Source of the DNA: Bacteroides sp. Marseille-P3684
GTDB lineage: Bacteria; Bacteroidota; Bacteroidia; Bacteroidales; Bacteroidaceae
Direction: 5' to 3'
DNA: 64,000 nt
NCBI RefSeq assembly: GCF_900291465.1
Contig: NZ_LT985808.1
Span: forward strand, 2,200,181 to 2,264,180
Part shown: positions 1 through 8,290 of the stretch, piece by piece
Position numbering within the stretch: position 1 is the stretch's first letter
Layout: every line of letters starts with the position of its first letter
Made by a program: the position numbers and the translations under genes
Notes under the pieces: model-generated
The model's database searches: none
What the model saw: only the letters and a program-made list of their open reading frames with translations
Told to the model about the DNA's origin: nothing

Positions 1-1030
1 ACAAGGCGTGCAGTTTGATGGCACGCTCAATGCCGGATATGACCTGGCCTATACCTATCAGGATTCCTTGGGGCACAAGTTCCAGCTCTCCAAGATAGAG
101 GACTTGAACTACCGCACCGAGGGAACACCCAAGGAGAAGATCGACAACGGACACAGATACCTCTACGATGCCAACGGCAATTTAGTCTACATCAATACAA
201 GCCGTGTCAAGAAAGACGGCAAGGAAGATGAGCAGGCTATCGAGAAGAAGTTCCGTTGGGATGAAGAGAACCGCCTCTTGGCAAGTGATGAAAATGGCTT
301 TGTCGCCAGCTATTGGTATGATGCCGATGATGAACGTACCGTGAAATCAAGTGGCGAAGGTGAACAAATCTATGTGAACTCCGAGTTCTCCGGAGGCGTG
401 ACCAATACCGCCAAGTTCTCCCTCTATGTCAGCCCATACCTTGTGGCAAGCCAGGGTGGTAAGTACACCAAGCACATCTACATCGGAAGCCAACGTATCG
501 TCAGCAAATTAGGCGACCTTGCCAGCTATGGTGCCGACCCAAGGCGCATCCCATACGCAGGAACGGAAGCTGATGGTGTCAGCGTAGACTACCAGACGAA
601 GTATAACCGTCAGCAACAAGCCATTAAGGACAGCTATGCCGACTTCGGTGTGCCTTACAATGGTGAGGACAACAACGACTATGTGAACGGTGAAGGCTTC
701 TGTTGCAATGATGGCACACCAACCGTGGCACGCGCCAAGGCTGCACGCTCCATCGAGGGTAACTTCAAACCCAACGATGACTATGAGAAGATGCAGTTCT
801 ACTACCATCCCGACCACTTGGGCAGCTCAAGCTATATCACCAATCTTGACGGTGAGGTGGTACAGCACATCGAGTATGTACCCTTCGGTGAAGTGTTCAT
901 AGAAGAACGCAACAATACGTGGAACACGCCCTATCTCTTCAATGCCAAGGAGTATGACGAGGAAACAGGTATGTACTACTATGGTGCAAGATACTATGAA
1001 CCCAGGATTAGTCTGTGGATGAGCGTAGAT
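1..1030 (+). repeat. Rhs core repeat, copy 1
   Basis: Nearly identical to 3830-4868 at base level, apart from a divergent stretch of roughly 100 bases (about 708-790) just before the YYHPDHLG motif. Identity stops where the toxin tip starts, which marks the cassette boundary. Confidence 0.9.
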
Positions 1031-1801
1031 CCGTTAGCAGAAAAATATCACGATTTATCGCCATACAATTATACCGCAAATAATCCAATCAGGTATATAG
1101 ATCCAGATGGTAAATATATTCTGTTTATTAATGGTTTAAGACTTTGGCATGCAAGCATGGATCAGAAGAGCTTTTATGGTGGTTTTAAAATTCACCCTAC
1201 AGATGTTTATCATTATTGGTCTACAGATAAGAATTCATTTGGTCGAAAAGTAGATTTGGTAGCCTTTTACAAAAAGGCTTATAAAGATGATAATGTGGGA
1301 TTTACAAGTGGTTCTTCATATTGGAACTCAAGTGCACAAGATAGGGTGAATGAAGGTTATAAAAAGGCAGAGTTGTTCCATAAGATGGTTACGGAAGGAA
1401 AAATAAAACTTTCAAAAAATGAAACGATTAAAGTGATTTCTCATAGTCAAGGTGGAGCACATGCTGCTGGATTTGCAGAAAAGTTAATGTCCTATAAGGA
1501 CAAAGAAGGAAACCCTCTATATCATATTGAAATCATGGAATATATAACCCCACATCAACCTATGGATTTCTCTCATCCTAAAGGACCTTGTGGAATTCAA
1601 TATAGCCATCCAAATGACGCAGTAGCATCAGATTCACCTTGGTGGATGCCAAATGGCGGAACTGCCTATGGAAAGATAAATAATATAAACTACTTCTATG
1701 GAGGTGATATTATCGGGGGCGAAGGACAAATAGAAAATACAGGTGCAACTGGTAATATGGGTGGACATAAGGTTACTGATAATGATGAGTTTATACGGTA
1801 A
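2..1801 (+). CDS. Rhs-repeat protein, C-terminal part, with alpha/beta-hydrolase-like tip
   Basis: The reading frame is open from the window edge, so the gene begins upstream. About 370 residues of YD/Rhs repeats run into the conserved Rhs core end (motifs YYHPDHLGSSSY, GARYYEPRISLWMSVDPL, NPIRYIDPDG). The remaining ~225 residues are AT-richer and unlike the other cassettes in the window, as expected of a variable Rhs toxin tip. The tip contains ISHSQGG, a lipase-type nucleophile elbow (Ser codon near 1444), then HPNDAVAS and GGHKV, which could supply the Asp and His of a hydrolase triad. The next gene starts in the stop codon, as in a toxin-immunity pair. That the tip is a lipid or ester hydrolase is inference. 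The Rhs assignment is secure. Confidence 0.85.
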   Translation, partial: QGVQFDGTLNAGYDLAYTYQDSLGHKFQLSKIEDLNYRTEGTPKEKIDNGHRYLYDANGNLVYINTSRVKKDGKEDEQAIEKKFRWDEENRLLASDENGFVASYWYDADDERTVKSSGEGEQIYVNSEFSGGVTNTAKFSLYVSPYLVASQGGKYTKHIYIGSQRIVSKLGDLASYGADPRRIPYAGTEADGVSVDYQTKYNRQQQAIKDSYADFGVPYNGEDNNDYVNGEGFCCNDGTPTVARAKAARSIEGNFKPNDDYEKMQFYYHPDHLGSSSYITNLDGEVVQHIEYVPFGEVFIEERNNTWNTPYLFNAKEYDEETGMYYYGARYYEPRISLWMSVDPLAEKYHDLSPYNYTANNPIRYIDPDGKYILFINGLRLWHASMDQKSFYGGFKIHPTDVYHYWSTDKNSFGRKVDLVAFYKKAYKDDNVGFTSGSSYWNSSAQDRVNEGYKKAELFHKMVTEGKIKLSKNETIKVISHSQGGAHAAGFAEKLMSYKDKEGNPLYHIEIMEYITPHQPMDFSHPKGPCGIQYSHPNDAVASDSPWWMPNGGTAYGKINNINYFYGGDIIGGEGQIENTGATGNMGGHKVTDNDEFIR

Positions 1802-2166
1802 TGAGTAACAATATATCCTTCTTGTTCAGAATAATGAACAAGAAGGATATATCTAAAATGAACGCAATGAAACTATATATAAAGATTTTTGTTTATATTG
1901 TAATTATTAACTTTATTCTATTTATCCTCTTAATATTTTTTTCTATGAGCGATGAGGGTGGAAATTTAGTTGCTACTTTATGCTATAAAATTTTAAGATA
2001 TATATGCAGTTTCCCTCTGATAATGTTCAATAGAGATTGGCCCTACTATTTAGATGATAAATCGCTTCCGAACGATTTTGCATTCTTAGTTATATTTAAT
2101 ATAATGTTACAGGAGATTTGTATTATTTTATTTCTTTATATGATAAATAAAATAAGAAATAGATGA
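1801..2166 (+). CDS. Small membrane protein, candidate immunity protein for the hydrolase-tipped Rhs
   Basis: 121 residues beginning in the stop codon of the upstream Rhs gene (TAATG), which suggests translational coupling. Residues ~25-50 form a strong hydrophobic helix (IFVYIVIINFILFILLIFF), and two further hydrophobic stretches lie near 60-75 and 95-115. It is therefore probably an inner-membrane protein with two or three spans. Position directly after an Rhs tip and the low-GC coding style fit a cognate immunity gene. An alternative start is ATG 1858, which would leave a perfect 17-bp inverted repeat (1811-1852) upstream of the coding region. No family recognised. The following Rhs fragment overlaps its stop by 4 bases. 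Confidence 0.65.
   Translation: MSNNISFLFRIMNKKDISKMNAMKLYIKIFVYIVIINFILFILLIFFSMSDEGGNLVATLCYKILRYICSFPLIMFNRDWPYYLDDKSLPNDFAFLVIFNIMLQEICIILFLYMINKIRNR
1811..1852 (+). repeat. Perfect 17-bp inverted repeat at the toxin-immunity junction
   Basis: Left arm 1811-1827 and right arm 1836-1852 are exact reverse complements, separated by 8 bases. It lies 10 bases after the Rhs stop codon and just before the alternative start at 1858. There is no T-tract, so it is not a classical terminator. It could form a strong mRNA hairpin affecting expression of the small membrane protein. Confidence 0.85.
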
Positions 2167-5100
2167 TCTCTATACATATGATTAGTCAGCGGGTGAGGTA
2201 CAGCTACGGTATGGCATTGGAACGTCGTGATTTGAATAACTTCTACTATGAAACCGACATTGACAACCTTGGTCGTATCAAGGCGGTAAGAGGTCCGAAC
2301 GAACTGGCAGCAGGCATACCTTATGTGATTTCTTTCGACTATCATCCTATTGCCGAATTTACCGACAAAGGTATCAGCGCACCGGCCTATGCCGTAACCA
2401 AGCACTATGACGTGCAGCATCCGAGTGACGATATGGAAACCGTGACCTTTGTAGACGGATTCGGCAGACCTGTTCAGGTGAAGAAAGACGGTGTCGTGAC
2501 CACCGCATCCAAAGGCGGCTCATCAAGGAATGAGAATGTGATGATTGTCAGCGGACGTAATGTCTATGACGCTTTCGGTCGTGTGGCAAAAGCCTACTAT
2601 TCGACCACAGAAGCCGTGGGCAGCAGGTCCGTATTCAACCGCACCTTTGATAATGTATCGCCCACCGTTACCGTCTATGACGTGCTCGACCGTGCGATGA
2701 AAGTTACCCTGCCCGATGGCAGCGAGACCCAAACCGAGTACAGCACAGATGGAAGTACGAACGCACTCGTATCGACCGTTACCGACGCGCTCGGCAACAA
2801 GCAAGCCACCTATACGGATGGCAGCGGTAAGACCGTCAAGACCGAACAGCTCAGCGGACCCGACGGCACCATCACAACGACCTTTGAGTATGACGGCATC
2901 GACCGCTTGGTAAAAGTGACCGACACCGAGGGCAACACCACGACCTCCGTCTATGATATGGGCGACCGCCGCATAGAGGTCAATCACCCTGCCAGCGGCA
3001 TCACCTCGTTCACTTATGACGCACTTGGCAATGTGGTGAGCAAGCAGACTGCCAATTTGAAGAAGGATGGCAAGTCCATCACGTATGACTACGATTATAC
3101 CCGTCTGACCGGTATCAACTATCCCGACCATCCGGAGAATAACGTGCGCTACTATTATGGCGGACGCAATGCCTCACAGAACCGTATCGGACGCCTGATG
3201 CTGCGTGAGGACGGAACCGGAGCCATCGAGTATTACTATGGCAAGATGGGTGAAATCACCAAGACGACCCGTACCCTCATTGTACCTAACCAAGCGATTG
3301 CTACCTATGTGACCGAGTGGAAGTACGACAGCCACAACCGTCTCTTGGAAATGACCTATCCCGATGGTGAGAAGATCAGCTACGGCTATAACCTCGGCGG
3401 ACAGCTCGACCATGTACGCGGTTACAAGAGCTATGGTTATGACTATGTTACCAAGATTGGTTACGACAAATTCGAGCAGCGTACCTACTTGAAGTACTGC
3501 AATGGAGCGGAAACGTTCTATACCTACGACCCACAGCGTCGCAGATTGCAGAACCTCGCCGTAACCTCTTCTGCCGGCACGATTATGGATAACGCTTACA
3601 GCTATGATGCCGTGAGCAATGTCCTCTCCATCGCCAATACAGCACCGCTGCCACAGAGTGGCAAGGCAGGTGGTCAGATGAGCCATACCTATGGTTATGA
3701 TGCCCTTTATCGCCTGACAAGCGCAAGCGGCACCTATCGTGGTGCAGACAATAAGAGCGCATCCTATACCCTTGCGATGAGCTATGACAATATGCACCGC
3801 ATCAAGTCAAAGAGCCAGCACCTTACCCAACAAGGTGTACAGTTTGATGGCACGCTCAATGCCGGATATGACCTGGCCTATACCTATCAGGATTCCTTGG
3901 GGCACAAGTTCCAGCTCTCCAAGATAGAGGACTTGAACTACCGCACCGAGGGAACACCCAAGGAGAAGATCGACAACGGACACAGATACCTCTACGATGC
4001 CAACGGCAATTTAGTCTACATCAATACCAGCCGTGTAAAGAAAGACGGTAAGGAAGATGAGCAGGCTGTCGAGAAGAAGTATCGTTGGGATGAAGAGAAC
4101 CGCCTTTTGGCAAGTGATGAAAACGGTTTTGTCGCCAACTATTGGTATGATGCCGATGGTGAGCGTACCGTGAAATCAAGTGGCGAAGGTGAACAAATCT
4201 ATGTAAACTCCGAGTTCTCCGGAGGCGTGACCAATACCGCCAAGTTCTCCCTCTATGTCAGCCCATACCTTGTGGCAAGCCAGGGTGGTAAGTACACCAA
4301 GCACATCTACATCGGAAGCCAACGTATCGTCAGCAAATTAGGCGACCTTGCCAGCTATGGTGCCGACCCAAGACGCATCCCGTATGCAGGAACAGAGGCG
4401 GACGGTGTCAGTGTGGATTATCAGACGAAGTACAACCGCCAGCAACAAGCCATCAAGGACAACTATGCCGACTTCGGTGTACCTTACAATGGTGAGGACA
4501 ACAACGACTATGTGAACGGTGAAGGCTTCTGTTGTAATGATAATTCACCGGAAGCAGCAAGAGCGAAGATGTTGAAGGCACGAGCTGTTTCCAACAACTT
4601 CCACGATACCGAAGAATATGAGCGGATGCAGTTCTACTACCATCCTGATCACTTGGGTAGTTCCAGCTATATTACGAATCTTGACGGTGAGGTGGTACAG
4701 CACATTGAGTATGTTCCATTTGGAGAAGTGTTCATCGAGGAGCGCAACAATACGTGGAACACGCCCTATCTCTTCAATGCCAAGGAGTATGACGAGGAAA
4801 CAGGTATGTACTACTATGGTGCGAGATACTATGAGCCAAGGATTAGCTTGTGGATGAGTACGGATCCGATGCAAGAAAAAAAACCTACAAATTCAAGTTA
4901 TATGTATGGTCAGAATAATCCTATTAAATATATTGATCCGACTGGTTTAGATGATATATTTGATGAAAAGGGAAACTTTATAAGGGATACTGGCAAAGGT
5001 TCAGCTGTTTTAATTCAAAATAATAATCAGGAGTTAGTAAAATTATCGTCATTTGACTACTCAGATAACAAAACTGGATATAGACAAATGTTAGTAAACG

Positions 5101-5609
5101 TGGCTTCTCATTATTTAGGGATGAGCGACAAACAATCATTTAATATTAACGTAGAAGAAAAGGATGCCAGCATCCCATCAGGAGCCACTTTCTATAATGT
5201 AGCAGGAACTAGGGATTATGGCATAATTTTGGAAAATGGTAAAATAAACAACATTTTAGATGACAAATATGTTTTTGAGAACATGACTTTTCATGAGAGT
5301 TTGCATAGATACAACTCTAATACGCACGGAGGAACAATCGGAGAAGTCGAAGCTATTATAGCACAAGCAAACCACAAGTCATGGGATAATGTGCCAGAAA
5401 GTTTTAGGCAATCACAGGCTTCTTATGCTTCATATAGCTTTACAAAGGCTATTCCAACTTTATCTCAAGGTCAAATTGATAATTATATAAATAAATTGAA
5501 TGATGCTTTTGTTGGAACTGCTATCTTTAGCGTTATTAACAATAAAGTGGATTTTTCTTTAAGTTTATCAGGTTTTACAGTTTTTGGAAATAGCACCCCC
5601 GAAGAATGA
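2163..5609 (+). CDS. Rhs-repeat protein fragment with HExxH metallopeptidase-like tip
   Basis: 1148 residues of tandem YD/Rhs repeats from about residue 8, then the same core end as the first cassette (YYHPDHLGSSSY, RYYEPRISLWMSTDP). It begins abruptly in mid-repeat with no signal peptide or N-terminal Rhs domain, and its ATG overlaps the previous stop (ATGA). It therefore looks like a displaced 3' half of an Rhs gene rather than a complete one. The ~250-residue tip after NPIKYIDPTGL is unrelated to that of the first cassette. It contains FHESLHRYN (codons 5292-5306) followed by GEVEAIIAQA, a zincin-type HExxH motif with a possible downstream Glu ligand. Metallopeptidase activity is inference from this motif. 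A lipoprotein gene overlaps the stop. Confidence 0.8.
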   Translation: MISIHMISQRVRYSYGMALERRDLNNFYYETDIDNLGRIKAVRGPNELAAGIPYVISFDYHPIAEFTDKGISAPAYAVTKHYDVQHPSDDMETVTFVDGFGRPVQVKKDGVVTTASKGGSSRNENVMIVSGRNVYDAFGRVAKAYYSTTEAVGSRSVFNRTFDNVSPTVTVYDVLDRAMKVTLPDGSETQTEYSTDGSTNALVSTVTDALGNKQATYTDGSGKTVKTEQLSGPDGTITTTFEYDGIDRLVKVTDTEGNTTTSVYDMGDRRIEVNHPASGITSFTYDALGNVVSKQTANLKKDGKSITYDYDYTRLTGINYPDHPENNVRYYYGGRNASQNRIGRLMLREDGTGAIEYYYGKMGEITKTTRTLIVPNQAIATYVTEWKYDSHNRLLEMTYPDGEKISYGYNLGGQLDHVRGYKSYGYDYVTKIGYDKFEQRTYLKYCNGAETFYTYDPQRRRLQNLAVTSSAGTIMDNAYSYDAVSNVLSIANTAPLPQSGKAGGQMSHTYGYDALYRLTSASGTYRGADNKSASYTLAMSYDNMHRIKSKSQHLTQQGVQFDGTLNAGYDLAYTYQDSLGHKFQLSKIEDLNYRTEGTPKEKIDNGHRYLYDANGNLVYINTSRVKKDGKEDEQAVEKKYRWDEENRLLASDENGFVANYWYDADGERTVKSSGEGEQIYVNSEFSGGVTNTAKFSLYVSPYLVASQGGKYTKHIYIGSQRIVSKLGDLASYGADPRRIPYAGTEADGVSVDYQTKYNRQQQAIKDNYADFGVPYNGEDNNDYVNGEGFCCNDNSPEAARAKMLKARAVSNNFHDTEEYERMQFYYHPDHLGSSSYITNLDGEVVQHIEYVPFGEVFIEERNNTWNTPYLFNAKEYDEETGMYYYGARYYEPRISLWMSTDPMQEKKPTNSSYMYGQNNPIKYIDPTGLDDIFDEKGNFIRDTGKGSAVLIQNNNQELVKLSSFDYSDNKTGYRQMLVNVASHYLGMSDKQSFNINVEEKDASIPSGATFYNVAGTRDYGIILENGKINNILDDKYVFENMTFHESLHRYNSNTHGGTIGEVEAIIAQANHKSWDNVPESFRQSQASYASYSFTKAIPTLSQGQIDNYINKLNDAFVGTAIFSVINNKVDFSLSLSGFTVFGNSTPEE
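3830..4868 (+). repeat. Rhs core repeat, copy 2
   Basis: Counterpart of 1-1030 and, over 3435-4064, of 6471-7100. The copies share long uninterrupted identical runs, so they could serve as homologous-recombination substrates that exchange tips. Confidence 0.9.
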
Positions 5610-6046
5610 AAAAGTTATTATGGATCTGTTTGTTAGTGAGCACAATACATAGTACTATGTCTTGTCGTTCTACCTATGACTTAGAAAAAAAACAGAATAT
5701 GCAACCAAGTAATTCGCAAATCATAGAATTGCTTACAGATGATAGTGTTAAATGTTGGAAACAAATAAAATCTCTGCATAGCTTGAAATTTATAAAACAA
5801 GGTATGAGAATGAAATTTTATGATGAAAAAGGCAACGAGGTGTTTGGTTCTCAACAAGATATCATGTTCACTAAAGTGTTTAACATTGATAGCATGAGAA
5901 TCAATGTTTATTGGAAATTACCTAATTCAGAATTGTATCCAGATATTAGTTATAAAATCCGGAGAATTTCAAAAGATACCTTAGTTATTGGAGAATATAA
6001 AGATTATATTTATATCAACAGTAATTTGTGTCAAGAAATGAAGTAA
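5606..6046 (+). CDS. Lipoprotein, candidate immunity protein for the metallopeptidase-tipped Rhs
   Basis: 146 residues; its start overlaps the Rhs stop by ATGA, so the two are translationally coupled. The N-terminus MKKLLWICLLVSTIHSTMSC is a type II signal peptide with a lipobox ending at Cys20, placing the mature protein on a membrane facing the periplasm or outside. That is where an immunity protein against a periplasm-acting peptidase could sit. The rest is a soluble domain of about 125 residues, rich in Lys and Ile, with no family I recognise. Immunity function is inferred from position alone. Confidence 0.7.
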   Translation: MKKLLWICLLVSTIHSTMSCRSTYDLEKKQNMQPSNSQIIELLTDDSVKCWKQIKSLHSLKFIKQGMRMKFYDEKGNEVFGSQQDIMFTKVFNIDSMRINVYWKLPNSELYPDISYKIRRISKDTLVIGEYKDYIYINSNLCQEMK

Positions 6047-6050
6047 GAAT

Positions 6051-7100
6051 ATGATTCATCAACCCCGTTCCGCCATCGGCAGAACCAATATGCTCAAGGA
6101 AGTGACTAACTCACTCGGCGGTCGCTTCACGCTCGACTACGAACATACCGCTCCTACCTACGGACTACCCGGTGGTAAGTGGGTGATGTCTTCCGTGACC
6201 GTGGATGACGGAATCCACGATGACGGCCCGCTGATGATGACACGCTTTGCCTACTCAGACGGTATGAAAGACCGCCACGAACGCGAGTTCCTCGGCTTCG
6301 GTAAAGTCATCAGCAAGAGCATTGATACCGAAAAAGGCGACTCTGTCGTTTATCGTCAGGCAGTACAACCCTATGACGTGTCTTCTTACTATGCACAAGG
6401 CAACGAACTTGGCTCGTCAATGGAAGATGCTGAGGGCAACAAGTACACCGAAACACGCAATGAATACGATGGTTACGACTATGTTAACAAGATTGGTTAC
6501 GACAAATTCGAGCAGCGCAGCTACTTGAAGTATTGCAATGGAGCGGAAACGTTCTATACCTACGACCCACAGCGTCGCAGATTGCAGAACCTCGCCGTAA
6601 CCTCTTCTGCCGGCACGATTATGGATAACGCTTACAGCTATGATGCCGTGAGCAACGTCCTCTCTATCGCCAATGCAGCCCCGCTGCCACAGAGTGGCAA
6701 GGCAGGTGGCCGGATGAGCCATACCTACGGCTATGACGCCCTCTATCGCCTGACAAGCGCAAGCGGCACGTACCGTGGTGCGGACAGCAAGAGCGCATCC
6801 TACAGCCTTGCGATGAGCTATGACAATATGCACCGCATCAAGTCAAAGAGCCAGCACCTTACCCAACAAGGCGTACAGTTTGATGGCACGCTCAATGCCG
6901 GATATGACCTGGCCTATACCTATCAGGATTCCTTGGGGCACAAGTTCCAGCTCTCTAAGATAGAGGACTTGAACTATCGCACCGAGGGAACACCCAAAGA
7001 GAAAATCGACAACGGACACAGATACCTCTACGATGCCAACGGCAACCTTGTCTACATCAATACCAGCCGTGTCAAGAAAGACGGTAAGGAGGATGAGCAG
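6051..7100 (+). pseudogene. Rhs/SpvB-like fragment with internal deletion and missing tip
   Basis: About 350 residues. The first ~140 (EVTNSLGGRFTLDYEH, HEREFLGFGKV) are a more N-terminal part of an Rhs/TcdB-like protein than anything in the other two cassettes. At about 6471 this joins in frame, inside the shared GYDYV sequence, to a stretch matching 3435-4064. The intervening repeats are gone, as expected from recombination between YD repeats. The Rhs sequence ends abruptly at 7100 after DEQ, where a patatin remnant begins. There is no core end, no tip and no complete N-terminus, so this is a broken gene or a silent donor segment. Confidence 0.8.
6471..7100 (+). repeat. Rhs core repeat, copy 3 (630 bp)
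   Basis: Collinear with 3435-4064 at a constant offset of 3036 bases without indels, with scattered substitutions. The end at 7100 is the junction with non-Rhs sequence. Confidence 0.88.
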
Positions 7101-7558
7101 CTTGCCTTATGTCTGTCCAATCACATATGTGGACGGAGTACTGATGCTGGATGGGGGAATTATAGACTCGATTCCTGTCGTACGTTCGTTCTGTCAGTCA
7201 GGGATATTGGAAGAATGTGGTAGTACTTACGCGTAACAAAGGGTATCGAAAAACAGCCAAAGACATGAGGATTCCTTCCTTTATCTATAAGAAATATCCT
7301 AAATTGCGTGAGATACTCAGTCACCGTAATGCCATTTACAATCGTCAGCTGGAAATGGTGGAGCGGATGGAGGAAGAAGGACGTATTTTGGTTATACGTC
7401 CGATGAAACCCATGGCTGCCGGGCGCATCGAGAAAGATGTGAAGAAACTGGCAGCTCTGTACGACGAAGGATATGCCTGTGCAAAAGCGGTGATGGAAAG
7501 TGAAGAAGCCGCATCATTTATGAAATCCGTATCCATTCTGTCGGATAAGGTTTTATAA
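7101..7558 (+). pseudogene. Truncated, frameshifted patatin-like phospholipase remnant
   Basis: Read in two frames, this is the C-terminal ~150 residues of a patatin-family phospholipase. LPYVCPITYVDG and LDGGIIDSIPV (the DGG motif carrying the catalytic Asp) are in one frame. YWKNVVVLTRNKGYRK and the rest, ending ...SILSDKVL, are in the next. Removing one G from the GGG at about 7201-7203 restores a continuous frame. The N-terminal half with the glycine-rich loop and the GxSxG serine is absent because Rhs sequence replaces it at 7100. The remnant cannot be catalytic. The frameshift may be real decay or a homopolymer error, but the truncation is real. Confidence 0.8.
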
Positions 7559-7582
7559 GCATGCATTTTTATAGGGTAGTAT

Positions 7583-8290
7583 TCATTTTGCAGTTGGCTT
7601 TCTCTTCCGCTTATAACACTGTTCATACGAACAAAGTCCACAGGAATATTCCAATTTGCGCACATCAGGACCCAGACCAATGATTCCGCTTACAGATTTG
7701 ATGGGAACCATTAAACAGGAATTAGTTAGGTGGATGCCACAGGGATAGGGAGTAGGAAAGAAATGAAATAAACTCGGTTGTTCACTTACGTGCCATCCGC
7801 AATATCCGGGACTGAAACGGTTGGTATGCTTCCAGCCATAGTCATTGATAACTTCTTGTAACGCAAGTTCCATGCAATCAGCCGTCTTTTCTGCTATAAT
7901 GCTGCCTATACAGTCTGCCATATAGCATTTTACCAAGTCCCCTTCATCTTTCAGAGAGTGTTGCAAGCTTTCGAATTCCGTGCCGGCTGTAGCCGTGAAG
8001 AAAGCATATTGTACGGCTCCTTGCAACTGGTTTGCAATGATTCGTCCAAGATGAAAAACTGTTTGCCCAACTTGCAGGCTGTTGTCCTCCCTGTTCAGTA
8101 AACCCTCGATAAGTATAAATTCGAAACGGGGTACAACCATCTTTGCTACCTGACGGAGCATGTCATGCATTTCTGCATACACGTTCTCGTCAGGGAGTGA
8201 AGTGCCATAGCCCATGGTTTCGTTCAGTTCGCTATCAGTGATATTGAGCTGCTCGAACGTAAGCTTAGATTCTAGATGTGTTATATTCAT
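7583..8290 (-). CDS. MetH activation-domain-like protein (corrinoid reactivation)
   Basis: 235 residues resembling the S-adenosylmethionine-binding activation domain of cobalamin-dependent methionine synthase. RFSPGYCGWH near residue 160 matches the RPxPGY signature that binds SAM. In such stand-alone proteins the domain is expected to reactivate an oxidised corrinoid by reductive methylation. The C-terminus has four cysteines (CGLCSYEQCYKRKRK and one earlier) that could bind a metal. Its start lies within the end of the upstream methyltransferase gene (26-base overlap), so the two are co-translated. No corrinoid-binding protein gene is in the window, so the partner must be elsewhere. Confidence 0.75.
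   Translation of the reverse strand: MNITHLESKLTFEQLNITDSELNETMGYGTSLPDENVYAEMHDMLRQVAKMVVPRFEFILIEGLLNREDNSLQVGQTVFHLGRIIANQLQGAVQYAFFTATAGTEFESLQHSLKDEGDLVKCYMADCIGSIIAEKTADCMELALQEVINDYGWKHTNRFSPGYCGWHVSEQPSLFHFFPTPYPCGIHLTNSCLMVPIKSVSGIIGLGPDVRKLEYSCGLCSYEQCYKRKRKPTAK

Noticed and set aside
2523-3797. Long minus-strand frames opposite the Rhs repeats
   Set aside because: Antisense frames produced by the repeat codon pattern; recur at each Rhs copy.
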